From: Bin52 sp965243345
GTDB lineage: Bacteria > Pseudomonadota > Alphaproteobacteria > Thalassobaculales > Thalassobaculaceae
NCBI GenBank assembly: GCA_965243345.1
Contig: CBDEUR010000003.1
Span: 1 to 64,000, forward strand
DNA length: 64,000 nucleotides
Direction: 5' to 3'
Under the pieces are notes generated by a model. That model saw nothing but the letters and a program-made list of their open reading frames with translations. It was not told the DNA's origin and did not search any database. The position numbers were made by a program, and so were the translations under genes. Shown here in pieces: positions 33,378 to 42,778 of this stretch. The stretch's first letter is position 1. Every line of letters begins with the position of its first letter.

Positions 33378-34724
33378 TCAGGTCTCCGGCCAGGACGGGG
33401 AGGCCTCGAAGAACCGGACCGGCTGTCCGGACGGCGTTCCCAGCACCTCGTCGTCGCGCATGACCACGCGTCCACGCAGGATGGTCGCAACCGGCCAGCC
33501 GGTGACCGTGGTGCCGTCGAACGGGGTCCAGCCGGACTTGCTGGCAATCCACTCGTCGGTGATCTCGCGACGGGCCGCGAGGTCGACCACCGCCAGGTCG
33601 GCATCGTAGCCGACCGCGATCCGGCCCTTGCCGATGATCCCGAAGATGCGCTGGGGGCCCGCGGCGGTCAGGTCGACCACGCGTTCCAGCGTGAGCCTGC
33701 CCCGGTGTACATGGTCGAGCAGCAACGGCAGCGATGTCTGCACCCCCGGCGTGCCGCTCGGGCTCGACGGGTAGGGACGCTCCTTCTCCTCGACGGTATG
33801 GGGCGCGTGGTCGGACCCGATGACATCGACCAGGCCGGTGCGGATCGCCTCCCACAGTCCCAGGCGGTGGTGCTCGTCGCGCACCGGAGGATTCATCTGG
33901 GCGAAGGCGCCGAGGCGCTCGTAGCACTCCGGGGCCGTCATGGTCAGGTGGTTCAGCGTGACCTCGACGGTCGCGATGTCCTTGTGTGCCGCCAGGATCT
34001 CCATCTCGTCGCGGGTGGTGATGTGAAGAACGTTCACCCGCCGGTTGGCGGCGCGGGCGAGGGTGAGCAGGCGCCTGGTGGCCCGGACCGCCGACTCGAC
34101 GTCGCGCCAGTCGGGATGCGCTTCCGGTCCGTCGGCTTCGATCGCGATCGGCTGGCGCTCGACGAGGCGGTCCTCGTCCTCGGCATGGACCGAGACCCTG
34201 CGGCTGCCGTTCGCAAGCACCGCGGCAATCACCTCGTCGTCCTTCGCGAGCAGGGTCCCGGTCGAGCTGCCCATGAAGATCTTCACCCCGGCGCACCCGG
34301 GCAGCCGCTCGAGTTCGGCCAGTCGATGGGCGTTCTCGTGGTTTCCTCCCATGAAGAAGGCATGGTCGCACCAGGCGCCGCGGGCGGCCCGGTCGAGCTT
34401 GTCGCGGAGCGTGACCTCGTCCAGCGTCAGCGGGCTGGTGTTGGGCATTTCGAAGATCGAGGTGACGCCACCCATGACGGCGGAGCGGGTTCCGTGGGCG
34501 ATGTCCTCCTTGTGCTCGAGCCCCGGTTCGCGAAAGTGCACCTGACTGTCGATCACTCCTGGCAGGACGTGCAGGCCGGCAACGTCCATCCGTTCGGCCG
34601 CGGCTCCCGACACCTCGCCGATCGCGGTGATGCGCCCGCCGGCGATCCCGATGTCGGCCTCGGTGATCCCGCCGGGGGTCACGATGCGACCGCCGGCGAG
34701 GACGAGATCGAAGGTCGATGTCAT
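33378..34724 (-). CDS. Dihydroorotase-family cyclic amidohydrolase
   Basis: This 448-residue amidohydrolase has the metal-site segment GVIDSQVHFREPGLEHKED (about 56-74), the carboxylated Lys region GVKIFMGSSTGTLL, metal-ligand His in VSVHAEDED and VLHITTRDE, and the catalytic Asp in GSDHAPHTVEEK. The first His of the usual HxH pair is replaced by Gln (DSQVH), a variant known in a subgroup of PyrC-like enzymes. It may be the pyrimidine-pathway dihydroorotase or a hydantoinase/allantoinase-like hydrolase. No pyr gene is nearby; it heads an operon with a CoA ligase and a PRISE reductase, which favours a catabolic role. The start at 34724 follows a GGGAGCGACACC ribosome site. Confidence 0.86.
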   Translation of the reverse strand: MTSTFDLVLAGGRIVTPGGITEADIGIAGGRITAIGEVSGAAAERMDVAGLHVLPGVIDSQVHFREPGLEHKEDIAHGTRSAVMGGVTSIFEMPNTSPLTLDEVTLRDKLDRAARGAWCDHAFFMGGNHENAHRLAELERLPGCAGVKIFMGSSTGTLLAKDDEVIAAVLANGSRRVSVHAEDEDRLVERQPIAIEADGPEAHPDWRDVESAVRATRRLLTLARAANRRVNVLHITTRDEMEILAAHKDIATVEVTLNHLTMTAPECYERLGAFAQMNPPVRDEHHRLGLWEAIRTGLVDVIGSDHAPHTVEEKERPYPSSPSGTPGVQTSLPLLLDHVHRGRLTLERVVDLTAAGPQRIFGIIGKGRIAVGYDADLAVVDLAARREITDEWIASKSGWTPFDGTTVTGWPVATILRGRVVMRDDEVLGTPSGQPVRFFEASPSWPET

Positions 34725-34904
34725 GGTGTCGCTCCCCGAAACCCTGATTGTCGCAGCCGACTATACCGCCGCGGTGCAATCCGTCACCCCGTTGCGGTTC
34801 GCGGCCAGAGCGTGTCGCGTGCTACAGTCGCTGCCCATGGACGGGGTACCGGATGCAGTCTCGAGGACGGGCGAACCACCGGGTGGCGCCACGTGCGGGC
34901 GGCC

Positions 34905-37094
34905 ATGAGCGAAGCCCGGGGCGAGGTGCTTGCCGGCCAGGTGGAACGGGTGGTGTTCCACAATCCCGACTCCGGTTTTTGCGTCCTGCGCGTCAAGGCA
35001 CGCGGTCACCGCGACCTGGTGGCGGTGGTCGGCAACACCCCGAATCCCGGTGCCGGTGAATGGATCACGGCCACGGGCGAATGGGAGACCGATAGCAGGC
35101 ACGGCCAGCAGTTCAGGGCCGGGTTCATGCGGTTCGCCGAACCGTCGACCACCGACGGCATCCTGAGATACCTGGGATCGGGAATGATCCCCGGGATCGG
35201 ACCGGTCTATGCAAGGAAACTGGTCAAGGCCTTCGGCGAGCGGGTGTTCGACATCATCGAGAGCGAGCCGCGCCGGTTGCGGGATGTCCCGGGTATCGGA
35301 GAGGTGCGCACGCGCCGGATCATCGCCGCGTGGAAGGAACAGAAGGCAATCCGGGAAATCATGGTGTTCCTGCACCAGCACGGTGTCGGGACCGGCCGGG
35401 CGACCCGGATCTACCGGACCTACGGCGCTGACGCGGTGCGGGTGCTCTCGCAGGATCCCTACCGCCTGATCAGGGATATCCGCGGCATCGGTTTCCGGGT
35501 CGCCGACGGGATCGCGCACAGGCTCGGTATCGAGAAGCACGCCATGGTCCGGATCCGCGCCGGGGTCATGCACGTGCTGCAGGAGGCGACCGGGCAGGGG
35601 CACTGCGGGCTGCCCGAACACGAGCTGCTCGAGAAAGCCTGTTCCCTGCTCGAGGTTCCCGACACGCTTGCCCGCCAGGCACTCGACCACGAGGTCGCCG
35701 ACGGCCACCTGGTCGCCGACGAGGTCGGGGAAACCGCGTGCCTGTTCCAGGCCGGACTGTACCGGGCCGAACTGGCGATCGCCCGCAGGTTGCTGGAGAC
35801 GGCGGCCGGGTCACCGCCCTGGCCCGTCATCGATGCCGACAGGGCGCTGCCGTGGGTGAGCGAGCGGATCGGGCTGGAGCTGGCGCCTGGCCAGGCCGAT
35901 GCCGTGCGCCGGGCGCTCACCTCGAAGGTCATGGTGATGACCGGGGGTCCCGGTGTCGGCAAGACCACCATCGTCACGGCCATCCAGCGCATCCTGATGG
36001 CCAAGGGTGTCGGGATCGAGTTGTGCGCACCTACCGGTCGTGCCGCCAAGCGCCTGAGCGAGGCGACCGGGCGGCCAGCGCGCACCATCCACCGGCTGCT
36101 GGCGTTCGATCCGGTCACCGGCGGGTTCAGGCACAACGCGGACAACCGGCTCGAGTGTGACCTGCTGATCGTCGACGAGACCTCGATGGTTGACGTCGGC
36201 CTGATGAACGCCCTGCTGGCGGCACTTCCCGACCGGAGCGCCCTGCTTCTGGTCGGCGACGTCGACCAGCTTCCGTCGGTGGGACCCGGACAGGTGCTGT
36301 CCGACATCATCGCCTCCGGCGCCGTGCCGGTGGTCCGGCTCCTCGAGGTGTTCCGGCAGGCGGCGCGCAGCCGCATCATCGCGTCCGCCCACGACATCAA
36401 CCGCGGTGTCGTGCCCGACCTGTCGAAACCGGACGGCGAGAGCGACTTCTACTTCTTTCCGGCCGATGACCCCGAGCGCGCCCACGACCGGATCGTCGAG
36501 CTGGTGCGTCGCCGCATTCCCGACCGGTTCGGCTTCGATCCGGTCCGGGATATCCAGGTCCTGTGCCCGATGACCCGCAGCGTGGTCGGAACCCGGGCGC
36601 TGAACCTTGCCCTGCAGGAGGTGCTCAACCCGGACCGGTCCCGGTCAATCTCCCGGTTCGGCTGGACCTTCGCTCCCGGCGACCGGGTCATGCAGATCGA
36701 GAACGACTACAACCGGGACGTGTACAACGGGGATATCGGCCAGGTCGGTGACGTCGATGACGAGGCCGGCGAGCTGACGGTGTCCTTCGACGGCAGCCTG
36801 GTGACCTACACGTCGGGCGATCTCGACGCCCTGGTGCCGGCCTACGCCACCACCATCCACAAGAGCCAGGGCTCGGAATTCCCCGTGGTGGTCATTCCGG
36901 TCATGACCCAGCACTACCACATGCTGCGCCGCAACCTGCTCTACACCGGAGTCACCCGCGGCAAGAGCCTCGCCGTCCTTGTCGGCCAGAGGCAGGCGGT
37001 GGGGATCGCGGTCAACGCCAGCGGCGGCGAAAGGCGGTGGTCGCGGCTGGGTGAATGGCTGGGCCGGGCCGGCGTCAGATCTGCCGACGCCTGA
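34905..37094 (+). CDS. recD2: ATP-dependent RecD-like DNA helicase (RecD2)
   Basis: This 729-residue 5'-3' superfamily 1B helicase has the N-terminal OB-like and helix-hairpin-helix region absent from E. coli RecD: GMIPGIGPVYARKLVKAFG and DVPGIGEVRTRRIIAAW. Motif I is MTGGPGVGKTTI (P-loop about 347-354), followed by APTGRAAKRLSEATG, DLLIVDETSMVDVGLM (motif II), LLLVGDVDQLPSVGPGQVL (motif III) and VPAYATTIHKSQGSEFPVV, then LLYTGVTRGKSLAVLVG. RecD2 acts in DNA repair independently of RecBC. The ATG at 34905 gives the normal family length; a long open frame before it is antisense to the dihydroorotase gene. Its 3' end overlaps the convergent TPR gene by 20 bp. Confidence 0.95.
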   Translation: MSEARGEVLAGQVERVVFHNPDSGFCVLRVKARGHRDLVAVVGNTPNPGAGEWITATGEWETDSRHGQQFRAGFMRFAEPSTTDGILRYLGSGMIPGIGPVYARKLVKAFGERVFDIIESEPRRLRDVPGIGEVRTRRIIAAWKEQKAIREIMVFLHQHGVGTGRATRIYRTYGADAVRVLSQDPYRLIRDIRGIGFRVADGIAHRLGIEKHAMVRIRAGVMHVLQEATGQGHCGLPEHELLEKACSLLEVPDTLARQALDHEVADGHLVADEVGETACLFQAGLYRAELAIARRLLETAAGSPPWPVIDADRALPWVSERIGLELAPGQADAVRRALTSKVMVMTGGPGVGKTTIVTAIQRILMAKGVGIELCAPTGRAAKRLSEATGRPARTIHRLLAFDPVTGGFRHNADNRLECDLLIVDETSMVDVGLMNALLAALPDRSALLLVGDVDQLPSVGPGQVLSDIIASGAVPVVRLLEVFRQAARSRIIASAHDINRGVVPDLSKPDGESDFYFFPADDPERAHDRIVELVRRRIPDRFGFDPVRDIQVLCPMTRSVVGTRALNLALQEVLNPDRSRSISRFGWTFAPGDRVMQIENDYNRDVYNGDIGQVGDVDDEAGELTVSFDGSLVTYTSGDLDALVPAYATTIHKSQGSEFPVVVIPVMTQHYHMLRRNLLYTGVTRGKSLAVLVGQRQAVGIAVNASGGERRWSRLGEWLGRAGVRSADA

Positions 37095-37626
37095 GTTCGG
37101 CCCGCAGTTCCTCGATCGCCTGCGCGGTGCGCGCCGCGTGCGGGTGGATCTCCAGCACGGTTTCGAAGATCTCCAGCGCCTGTCCGGGATCGTCGAGTTG
37201 GCGGTAGATCTGGCCGAGGCCGGACAGGGCACCGAAATGGCGGGGCTCGAGCTGCAGGGTCCGCGCGATGTCGGTGACCGAGGCCTCGTAGCGGCCCATC
37301 AGGTAATGAACCGTCGCGCGCTTGTTCCAGCCCTCGGCGTAGTCCGGGGCGATTTCGATGATGTCGCTGAAGGTGTCGCGGGCCTTCTCGAGGAAACTGG
37401 TTCCCATGTACCGAATGCCGACGCGCATTCGGGTTTCGACCCGCGGATCGTCATGTTGTTTCCATATCGCCCAGATCCGCCGTTCAACCCGAAGCGCGTC
37501 CTGGCGTGTCTCGGCACTGCGAAGCTTGGAAAACAGGTCCGGCAGGGCCGGGTCGCTCTGGTCGGCGCCGGCGAGAGAGCCGGACAGCAGCAAAGCACAT
37601 CCGATGATGATCCCGAACGCCTTCAT
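37075..37626 (-). CDS. Exported TPR-repeat protein
   Basis: This 183-residue protein has a signal peptide at 1 to about 21 (MKAFGIIIGCALLLSGSLAG). Four helical hairpins follow, and the last three fit TPR consensus, for example GWNKRATVHYLMGRYEASVTD and FGALSGLGQIYRQLDDPGQALEIFETVLEIHP. Such proteins act as periplasmic scaffolds, but no partner is evident. Similar small TPR proteins are common in Alphaproteobacteria, often annotated only by the repeats. The tail overlaps recD2 by 20 bp. It lies 9 bp upstream-adjacent to glcF and reads the opposite way to recD2. Function unknown. Confidence 0.87.
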   Translation of the reverse strand: MKAFGIIIGCALLLSGSLAGADQSDPALPDLFSKLRSAETRQDALRVERRIWAIWKQHDDPRVETRMRVGIRYMGTSFLEKARDTFSDIIEIAPDYAEGWNKRATVHYLMGRYEASVTDIARTLQLEPRHFGALSGLGQIYRQLDDPGQALEIFETVLEIHPHAARTAQAIEELRAELRRRQI

Positions 37627-37635
37627 GGCACCAGA

Positions 37636-38979
37636 CTAGCGCCGCGCCCTCGACAGCGCCATGCCCGATGACGCGTTCGCGGCCTGCATCGACCAGGGCT
37701 CCGGACCACCGGTCGCCCAGTCGAGCAGCTCGGCGGTATGGACAACCGGGACGTCGCACGCATCGGCCAGCTGCGTGATGCAGCCGATGTTGCCGGTGGC
37801 GACGATTTGGGGGGAGGTGGCGGCGATATGGGCAAGCTTGCGGTCGCGCAACCGGGTGGCGATGGCGGGCTGAAGCATGTTGTAGGTGCCGGCCGAGCCG
37901 CAGCACAGGTGTTTCTCCCGCGGCTCCGTCACCGTGAACCCGGCCTGTTCCAGCAGGTCGACCGGTTCGCGATTGATCTGCTGGCCGTGCTGCATCGAGC
38001 ACGCCGAATGGTAGGTGACGGCCAGCCCGGCACCGGTGACCGGCCGGCGCAGCCCCAGTCCGGAGACGAACTCGGCAATGTCGCGGGTCAGGGAGGATAT
38101 GAACGCCGCCTTCTCCGCGTAGGCCGGATCGGTGCGCAGCATCCAGCCGTAGTCCTTCATGGTGGTGCCGCAGCCCGACGAGTTCACGATGATGGCGTCG
38201 AGTCCGCGGTGTGTCGCCTCGTCGGTCCAGGCGTCGATGTTGGCGCGAACCGAGCGCAGGGCCTGTCCGGTCTTGCCCATGTGGTGCGTCGCCGACCCGC
38301 AGCAGCCGGCGCCGCGTGCGACCACGACCTCGACGCCGTGCCGGGTGAGCAGGCGGATGGTGGCCTCGTTGATCTCCGGCGCCAGCACCTGCTGGGCGCA
38401 GCCGGTCAGGAGTGCCACCCGTGCTGTCCGGGTGCCGCACGCCCTGAACACCTGCGGCCGGTCCATCCAGCTCGGTGGACGGATGGAGGAGGGTGCGAGG
38501 TCGAGCATTGCCCTGACCCGACCCTGCAGCAGGCCCCCGAACAGGGGTGCGAAGGGCTTGGCCAGGAGCGCACCGGCGAGCGCGAGGCGGAAGCGGAACG
38601 GCGACGGCAGCAGCCAGGCGAGCAGGGCGCGCATCCATCGGTCCACAAACGGCCGGCGCATCGTTTCCTCGATCCGGTGCCGGGCCTGGTCGACCAGGTG
38701 CATGTAGTGCACGCCGGACGGACAGGTCGTCATGCATGACAAGCAGGACAGGCAGCGGTCGATGTGCAGTGCAACCTTCGGGGAGGCCGGGCGATCGTTC
38801 TCCAGCATGTCCTTGATCAGGTAGATGCGCCCGCGCGGACTGTCGAGTTCATCCCCGAGCAGCACGAAGGTGGGGCAGGTCGCCGTGCACATGCCGCAGT
38901 GCACGCAGCTGCGCAGGATGGAATTGGCGGCCTCGATGTCAGGATCGGCCAGCTGGGCCAGCGAAAATGTGGTCTGCAT
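37636..38979 (-). CDS. glcF: Glycolate oxidase iron-sulfur subunit
   Basis: This 447-residue electron-transfer subunit of the GlcDEF glycolate dehydrogenase is membrane-associated and passes electrons from the flavin subunits towards quinone. Two [4Fe-4S] ferredoxin motifs are clear: Cys25/28/31/35 (CVHCGMCTATCP) and Cys76/79/82/86 (CLSCLSCMTTCP). Two CCG-type domains follow, GAGCCGSATHHM and EKHLCCGSAGTYN, typical of heterodisulfide-reductase-like subunits. It is third in the order glcD-glcE-glcF on the minus strand, 89 bp after glcE. The set allows use of glycolate, for example from phytoplankton exudate. Confidence 0.96.
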   Translation of the reverse strand: MQTTFSLAQLADPDIEAANSILRSCVHCGMCTATCPTFVLLGDELDSPRGRIYLIKDMLENDRPASPKVALHIDRCLSCLSCMTTCPSGVHYMHLVDQARHRIEETMRRPFVDRWMRALLAWLLPSPFRFRLALAGALLAKPFAPLFGGLLQGRVRAMLDLAPSSIRPPSWMDRPQVFRACGTRTARVALLTGCAQQVLAPEINEATIRLLTRHGVEVVVARGAGCCGSATHHMGKTGQALRSVRANIDAWTDEATHRGLDAIIVNSSGCGTTMKDYGWMLRTDPAYAEKAAFISSLTRDIAEFVSGLGLRRPVTGAGLAVTYHSACSMQHGQQINREPVDLLEQAGFTVTEPREKHLCCGSAGTYNMLQPAIATRLRDRKLAHIAATSPQIVATGNIGCITQLADACDVPVVHTAELLDWATGGPEPWSMQAANASSGMALSRARR

Positions 38980-39068
38980 GGCGCGGTCTCGTCCCGGTCA
39001 GCTGCTGGTCTCCAGGCGGGCAGCCGGTGCGGATGCCCGGTGTCGGTCTCCTGCTCCGCGCCCCGCCG

Positions 39069-40286
39069 TCAGACCCCGGACACCATCCGGCCGGGATTGA
39101 GTATGCCGCGGGGATCGAAACTCTCCTTGACCCGCCTCGACAGCGCAGCGAGCGGTGCCGGCTGCGGCTGGAACACGGGAACACTGCTGCGGATGGCCAC
39201 CGGAGCCCGGAACAGGGTTGCATGGCCGCCAAGCCCGGCGACGGCGGCGCGGATCACCCCGGTACCGCCATCGCCGTCCGGCGGCGTCGACAGCCAGACG
39301 AGGCCGCCGGCCCAGTCGAGGAACGCACCATGGTCGAGACGATCGGCGAGCCCGTCCAGCAGGATATGGCCCGAGGACGGCGCCACCGAGATCCGCCAGA
39401 TCACGTGGTGGTCGGGGCAGGGGAGGACCGCCGCATCGCGTATCTCGCGCCAGAACACGCGCGAGTCCCGGCTGCGCAGCACGCCGGTCTCACCGGAACT
39501 CTCCAGCAACTGCCGCAGTTCCCGGCAGCGCTGCTCGACCGACGGGCCGAACCCCTCCAGTCGCAGCGCCGTGATCGCCCCGTCCGCCCCCGAGATCCGC
39601 TCGAGCGAGGAAGAGGCGGCGGCACGCCGGGGCAGGTGCGCCGCACCGGCGACCTCGTGCGGACTGTTCATTGCCGCCGACATCGCGCCGGTCGCGGTTT
39701 TCCCGTCGAGGCCGTGCACCAGCACGGTCCAGGTCCGTTCCGGCGCCGGCAGGACCTTGAAGGTCAGGTCGGTGATGACGGCGAGCGTGCCCCATGACCC
39801 GCAGACGAGCTTGGACAGGTCGTACCCGGTCACGTTCTTGACCACCCGGCCACCGGAGCGGAAGCACTCGCCACGTCCGGAGACGGCGCTGAAGCCGAGC
39901 AGGTGGTCGCGGGCCGCCCCCGCCTTGATCCGGCGCGGTCCCGACAGGTTGCAGGCGAAGACACCGCCGACTGTCCCGCCGGCGGCGCCCAGCAGCGGGC
40001 CGGGATCCATCGGCTCGAAGGCCAGCATCTGGCCGGCGTCGTCAAGCGCGCGCTCGATCATCCCGATCGGTGTCGAGGGTGCCGCCGACATCACCAGTTC
40101 CTCGGGTTCATACTGACCGATGCCCGCGAGTCCGGACAGGTCAAGGGTGTGTTCGGTCTGGAGCGGTCTGCCGAGCCCGCGTTTCGAACCGGTGCCGATG
40201 ACCTCGAGCGCGCTGCTGCTGCCAGCGCACCAGGCCACGACATCCCTGGTCTCGGAGGCGCTGGTGGGACGGAATGTCGAGGACAT
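39069..40286 (-). CDS. glcE: Glycolate oxidase subunit GlcE (FAD-binding)
   Basis: This 405-residue FAD-binding protein is required for glycolate oxidase activity. The FAD_binding_4 fold shows IGTGSKRGLGRPLQTEHTLD, GPLLGAAGGTVGGVFACNLSGPRRIK, GECFRSGGRVVKNVTGYDLS and KLVCGSWGTLAVITDLTFKV. The C-terminus KESFDPRGILNPGRM matches the family end. The ATG at 40286 lies 8 bp after the glcD stop, so the two are translationally linked. Sequence upstream of this ATG in the same frame is the shadow of glcD and was excluded. Confidence 0.95.
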   Translation of the reverse strand: MSSTFRPTSASETRDVVAWCAGSSSALEVIGTGSKRGLGRPLQTEHTLDLSGLAGIGQYEPEELVMSAAPSTPIGMIERALDDAGQMLAFEPMDPGPLLGAAGGTVGGVFACNLSGPRRIKAGAARDHLLGFSAVSGRGECFRSGGRVVKNVTGYDLSKLVCGSWGTLAVITDLTFKVLPAPERTWTVLVHGLDGKTATGAMSAAMNSPHEVAGAAHLPRRAAASSSLERISGADGAITALRLEGFGPSVEQRCRELRQLLESSGETGVLRSRDSRVFWREIRDAAVLPCPDHHVIWRISVAPSSGHILLDGLADRLDHGAFLDWAGGLVWLSTPPDGDGGTGVIRAAVAGLGGHATLFRAPVAIRSSVPVFQPQPAPLAALSRRVKESFDPRGILNPGRMVSGV

Positions 40287-40294
40287 GGGCCCGG

Positions 40295-41782
40295 TCAGAA
40301 CCTCGGAATGTCCGGGAAGGGGATCTGTCCCCGGTGCACCTGCATGCGTCCGAGTTCGGCACAGCGCCGCAGCTGCGGGAACACCTTGCCCGGGTTGAGC
40401 AGGCCGTCGGGGTCGAAGGCGCACTTCACCCGTTGCTGGTGGTCAAGGTCGACGTCGGTAAACATCTCGCCCATGAGATCGCGCTTCTCCACCCCGACGC
40501 CATGTTCGCCGGTGAGCACGCCGCCCAGTTCGACGCAGGCCTTCAGGATATCGGCGCCGAAGGCCTCGGCCGCCTCGAGCTGGCCGGGCTGGTTGGCGTC
40601 GAACAGGATCAGCGGATGCAGGTTGCCGTCACCGGCGTGGAACACGTTGGCGACGGCCAGGCCGTGGCGGCGCGACATCTGCGACATGCGGCGCAGAATC
40701 TCGGGAAGCATCTTGCGCGGAATGGTCCCGTCCATGCACATGTAGTCCGGCGCGATCCTGCCGACGGCGGGAAACGCCGCCTTGCGCCCGGCCCAGAACC
40801 GGTCGCGTTCGGCCTCGCTCTCGCTGATCCTGACCGATGTTGCGCCGTTGGCCTCGGCGATTTCGCGCACCCGGCCGATCAGGTGGTCGACCTCGACCCG
40901 TGGCCCGTCGAGTTCGACGATGAGGAGTGCTGCCGCGTCGCGCGGGTAGCCGGCCTGAACGAAGTCCTCGGTGGCGTTGATGGCCGGGTTGTCCATCATT
41001 TCCATGCCGCCGGGAATGATCCCGGCGCCGATCACGCCGGCGACGCAGGCGCCAGCCCCCTCGCTGCTCGGAAATCCGACCAGGACGGCGCGCGCGGTGC
41101 TCGGCTTGCGCAGGATCCGTACCGTCACCTCGGTGACCACGCCGAGCAGGCCCTCGGAACCGGTCATCAGACCCATGAGGTCGTAGCCCTCGGAGTCGAA
41201 GTGCTTGCCTCCGAGCGTGATCACCTCGCCCTCGATGGTCACGAAGGTCAGTCCGAGCAGGTTGTTGGTGGTCAGGCCGTACTTCAGGCAGTGCACGCCG
41301 CCGGAGTTTTCGGCAACATTGCCGCCGATCGAGCAGGCGATCTGGCTGGACGGGTCCGGCGCGTAGTAGAACCCCGCGTCCTCGACCGCGTGGGTGATGC
41401 CGAGGTTGGTGACACCCGGCTGCGTGACCACCGCCCGGTTGTCGAAATCGACCTCGAGAATGCGGTTGAACTTGCCAAGGCCGAGCAGGACGCCGTCGGC
41501 AAGCGGCAGCGCGCCGCCCGACAGCGAGGTTCCGGCCCCCCTGGGGACGACCTTGATGCCGTGGTCGGAGCAGTAGCGCAGGATGGCGGCCACCTGTTCG
41601 GTGGTCTCGGGCAGGACCACGATCATCGGCATCTGCCGGTAGACCGACAGCGCGTCGGATTCGTAGACCCGCATCCCGGTTTCATCGGCGATGACGCCTT
41701 CGCCGGGCACGATGTCGCTGAGCCGGGCCACGATCTCGTCGCGACGGGCGATCACCGACTGGTCGGGTTTGGGCATCAGCAT
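40295..41782 (-). CDS. glcD: Glycolate oxidase subunit GlcD (FAD-linked)
   Basis: This 495-residue flavoprotein oxidises glycolate (and often D-lactate) to glyoxylate. It has VVPRGAGTSLSGGALPLADG (FAD pyrophosphate loop), DPSSQIACSIGGNVAENSGG, GLMTGSEGLLGVVTEVTVRI and the active-site region VFHAGDGNLHPLILFD with the catalytic His, then LTGEHGVGVEKRDLM. The ATG at 41782 has GGAGGAG seven bases upstream; a second ATG six bases later is possible. It is the first gene of the glcDEF operon. The rpmJ gene lies about 105 bp upstream on the same strand. Confidence 0.96.
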   Translation of the reverse strand: MLMPKPDQSVIARRDEIVARLSDIVPGEGVIADETGMRVYESDALSVYRQMPMIVVLPETTEQVAAILRYCSDHGIKVVPRGAGTSLSGGALPLADGVLLGLGKFNRILEVDFDNRAVVTQPGVTNLGITHAVEDAGFYYAPDPSSQIACSIGGNVAENSGGVHCLKYGLTTNNLLGLTFVTIEGEVITLGGKHFDSEGYDLMGLMTGSEGLLGVVTEVTVRILRKPSTARAVLVGFPSSEGAGACVAGVIGAGIIPGGMEMMDNPAINATEDFVQAGYPRDAAALLIVELDGPRVEVDHLIGRVREIAEANGATSVRISESEAERDRFWAGRKAAFPAVGRIAPDYMCMDGTIPRKMLPEILRRMSQMSRRHGLAVANVFHAGDGNLHPLILFDANQPGQLEAAEAFGADILKACVELGGVLTGEHGVGVEKRDLMGEMFTDVDLDHQQRVKCAFDPDGLLNPGKVFPQLRRCAELGRMQVHRGQIPFPDIPRF

Positions 41783-41888
41783 CCGGCACTCCTCCGGGAA
41801 CCAGGAGCGGAACGACGGATCACGATAGTTGCACGCCGGGGCCCGGGGGCGCCACCCCGGCACGGGCTCCGCGTCGGAAGGCCGCGGT

Positions 41889-42014
41889 TCAGCCCTGGCG
41901 GGCCTTGAAGCGCGGATTGGTCTTGTTGATCACGTAGACGCGACCCTTGCGCCGCACCACCCGGCAGTTCCTGTCACGCTTCTTCAGCGTCTTGAGCGAG
42001 TTTGCGACTTTCAT
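41889..42014 (-). CDS. rpmJ: 50S ribosomal protein L36
   Basis: This 41-residue basic protein is encoded on the minus strand. It begins MKVANSLKTLKKRDRNCRVV and ends TNPRFKARQG, with VRRKGRVYVINK between. This is the L36 form lacking the full zinc-binding CxxC-C-H set (only Cys17 is seen), common in Alphaproteobacteria where rpmJ stands apart from the spc operon. Start and stop are unambiguous. It sits about 105 bp upstream of glcD and is followed upstream by a long space with no recognised gene. Confidence 0.96.
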   Translation of the reverse strand: MKVANSLKTLKKRDRNCRVVRRKGRVYVINKTNPRFKARQG

Positions 42015-42778
42015 GGGTCCGATCCTGCTGATGAACGGGCGGGAACCTAGCCAGCGACCCGGCGCCTGTCAATGTCGCTGCAGGGATCAATCGTTGTCGA
42101 ACGCCCGGCCGGTCGAGGCTCGACCTTGACGGAGCCGCTTTCGAGGTTGGCAAGCCCGGAGTGCCCGGCCGGCCGTGATCATCGTTTCTTGCCGCCAGTC
42201 CCGGCCCGGGCGGAAGAGGTTGTGGCGACGGGAACGAAACCGACGTCCTTCTCGATGCTCGCGCAGGTGTGCAGGGCGTCACTGCGGCCGCATCCGGAGG
42301 CGGCATCGTGCCAACCAGCTGACCTCTGCCGGCGGCGGCATCACATGCCGGACAGCGTTGGCTCTTTGCTGAATTGCACTCGCCCGGCCATTCCGCCCTC
42401 CCTGCCTGAGGCGCCAGCCAACCGGAGAGGCGGGCGGAACGGGTCCACGCAGGGCAGGCCTGTGGACAACCGCGGCAGGGGCACGTCATTCCCTTGATGC
42501 CACGCGGTGACAACGCCGGGGTGGCAGGGCACGGTAACCGAATGGTGGAAGGTGCGTGCGGAGCCGGCGGCAATGTGACGACAGCTGCAGTCCGGGGCAT
42601 CCGGAGCGGACCTACGCCGGTCGAGCCAGGATACCCGGGTCATTCCCCAACGGGCAGGAATTCTGCGCGCGTGCGGCGTCGGCGTGCGTATTGTCCGACA
42701 CCGGGTTTCCGGTCAGCACGCGAACGGCGACGGTGCCCTGAACGGACCGGGGATGTCGGGCGGGGTTTCCCGGTCCTG
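42015..42778. other. Intergenic region without recognised gene
   Basis: 764 bp upstream of rpmJ and downstream of the nucleotidyltransferase-HEPN gene. Several open frames exist on both strands, as expected at this GC content, but none has a ribosome site together with family features. The rpmJ promoter should lie at its left end. No tRNA or known RNA was recognised. Confidence 0.4.

Noticed and set aside
42072..42497. Open frames of 140-208 codons on both strands upstream of rpmJ
   Set aside because: Overlapping frames on both strands with Arg/Pro/Cys-rich, low-information translations and no start signals.
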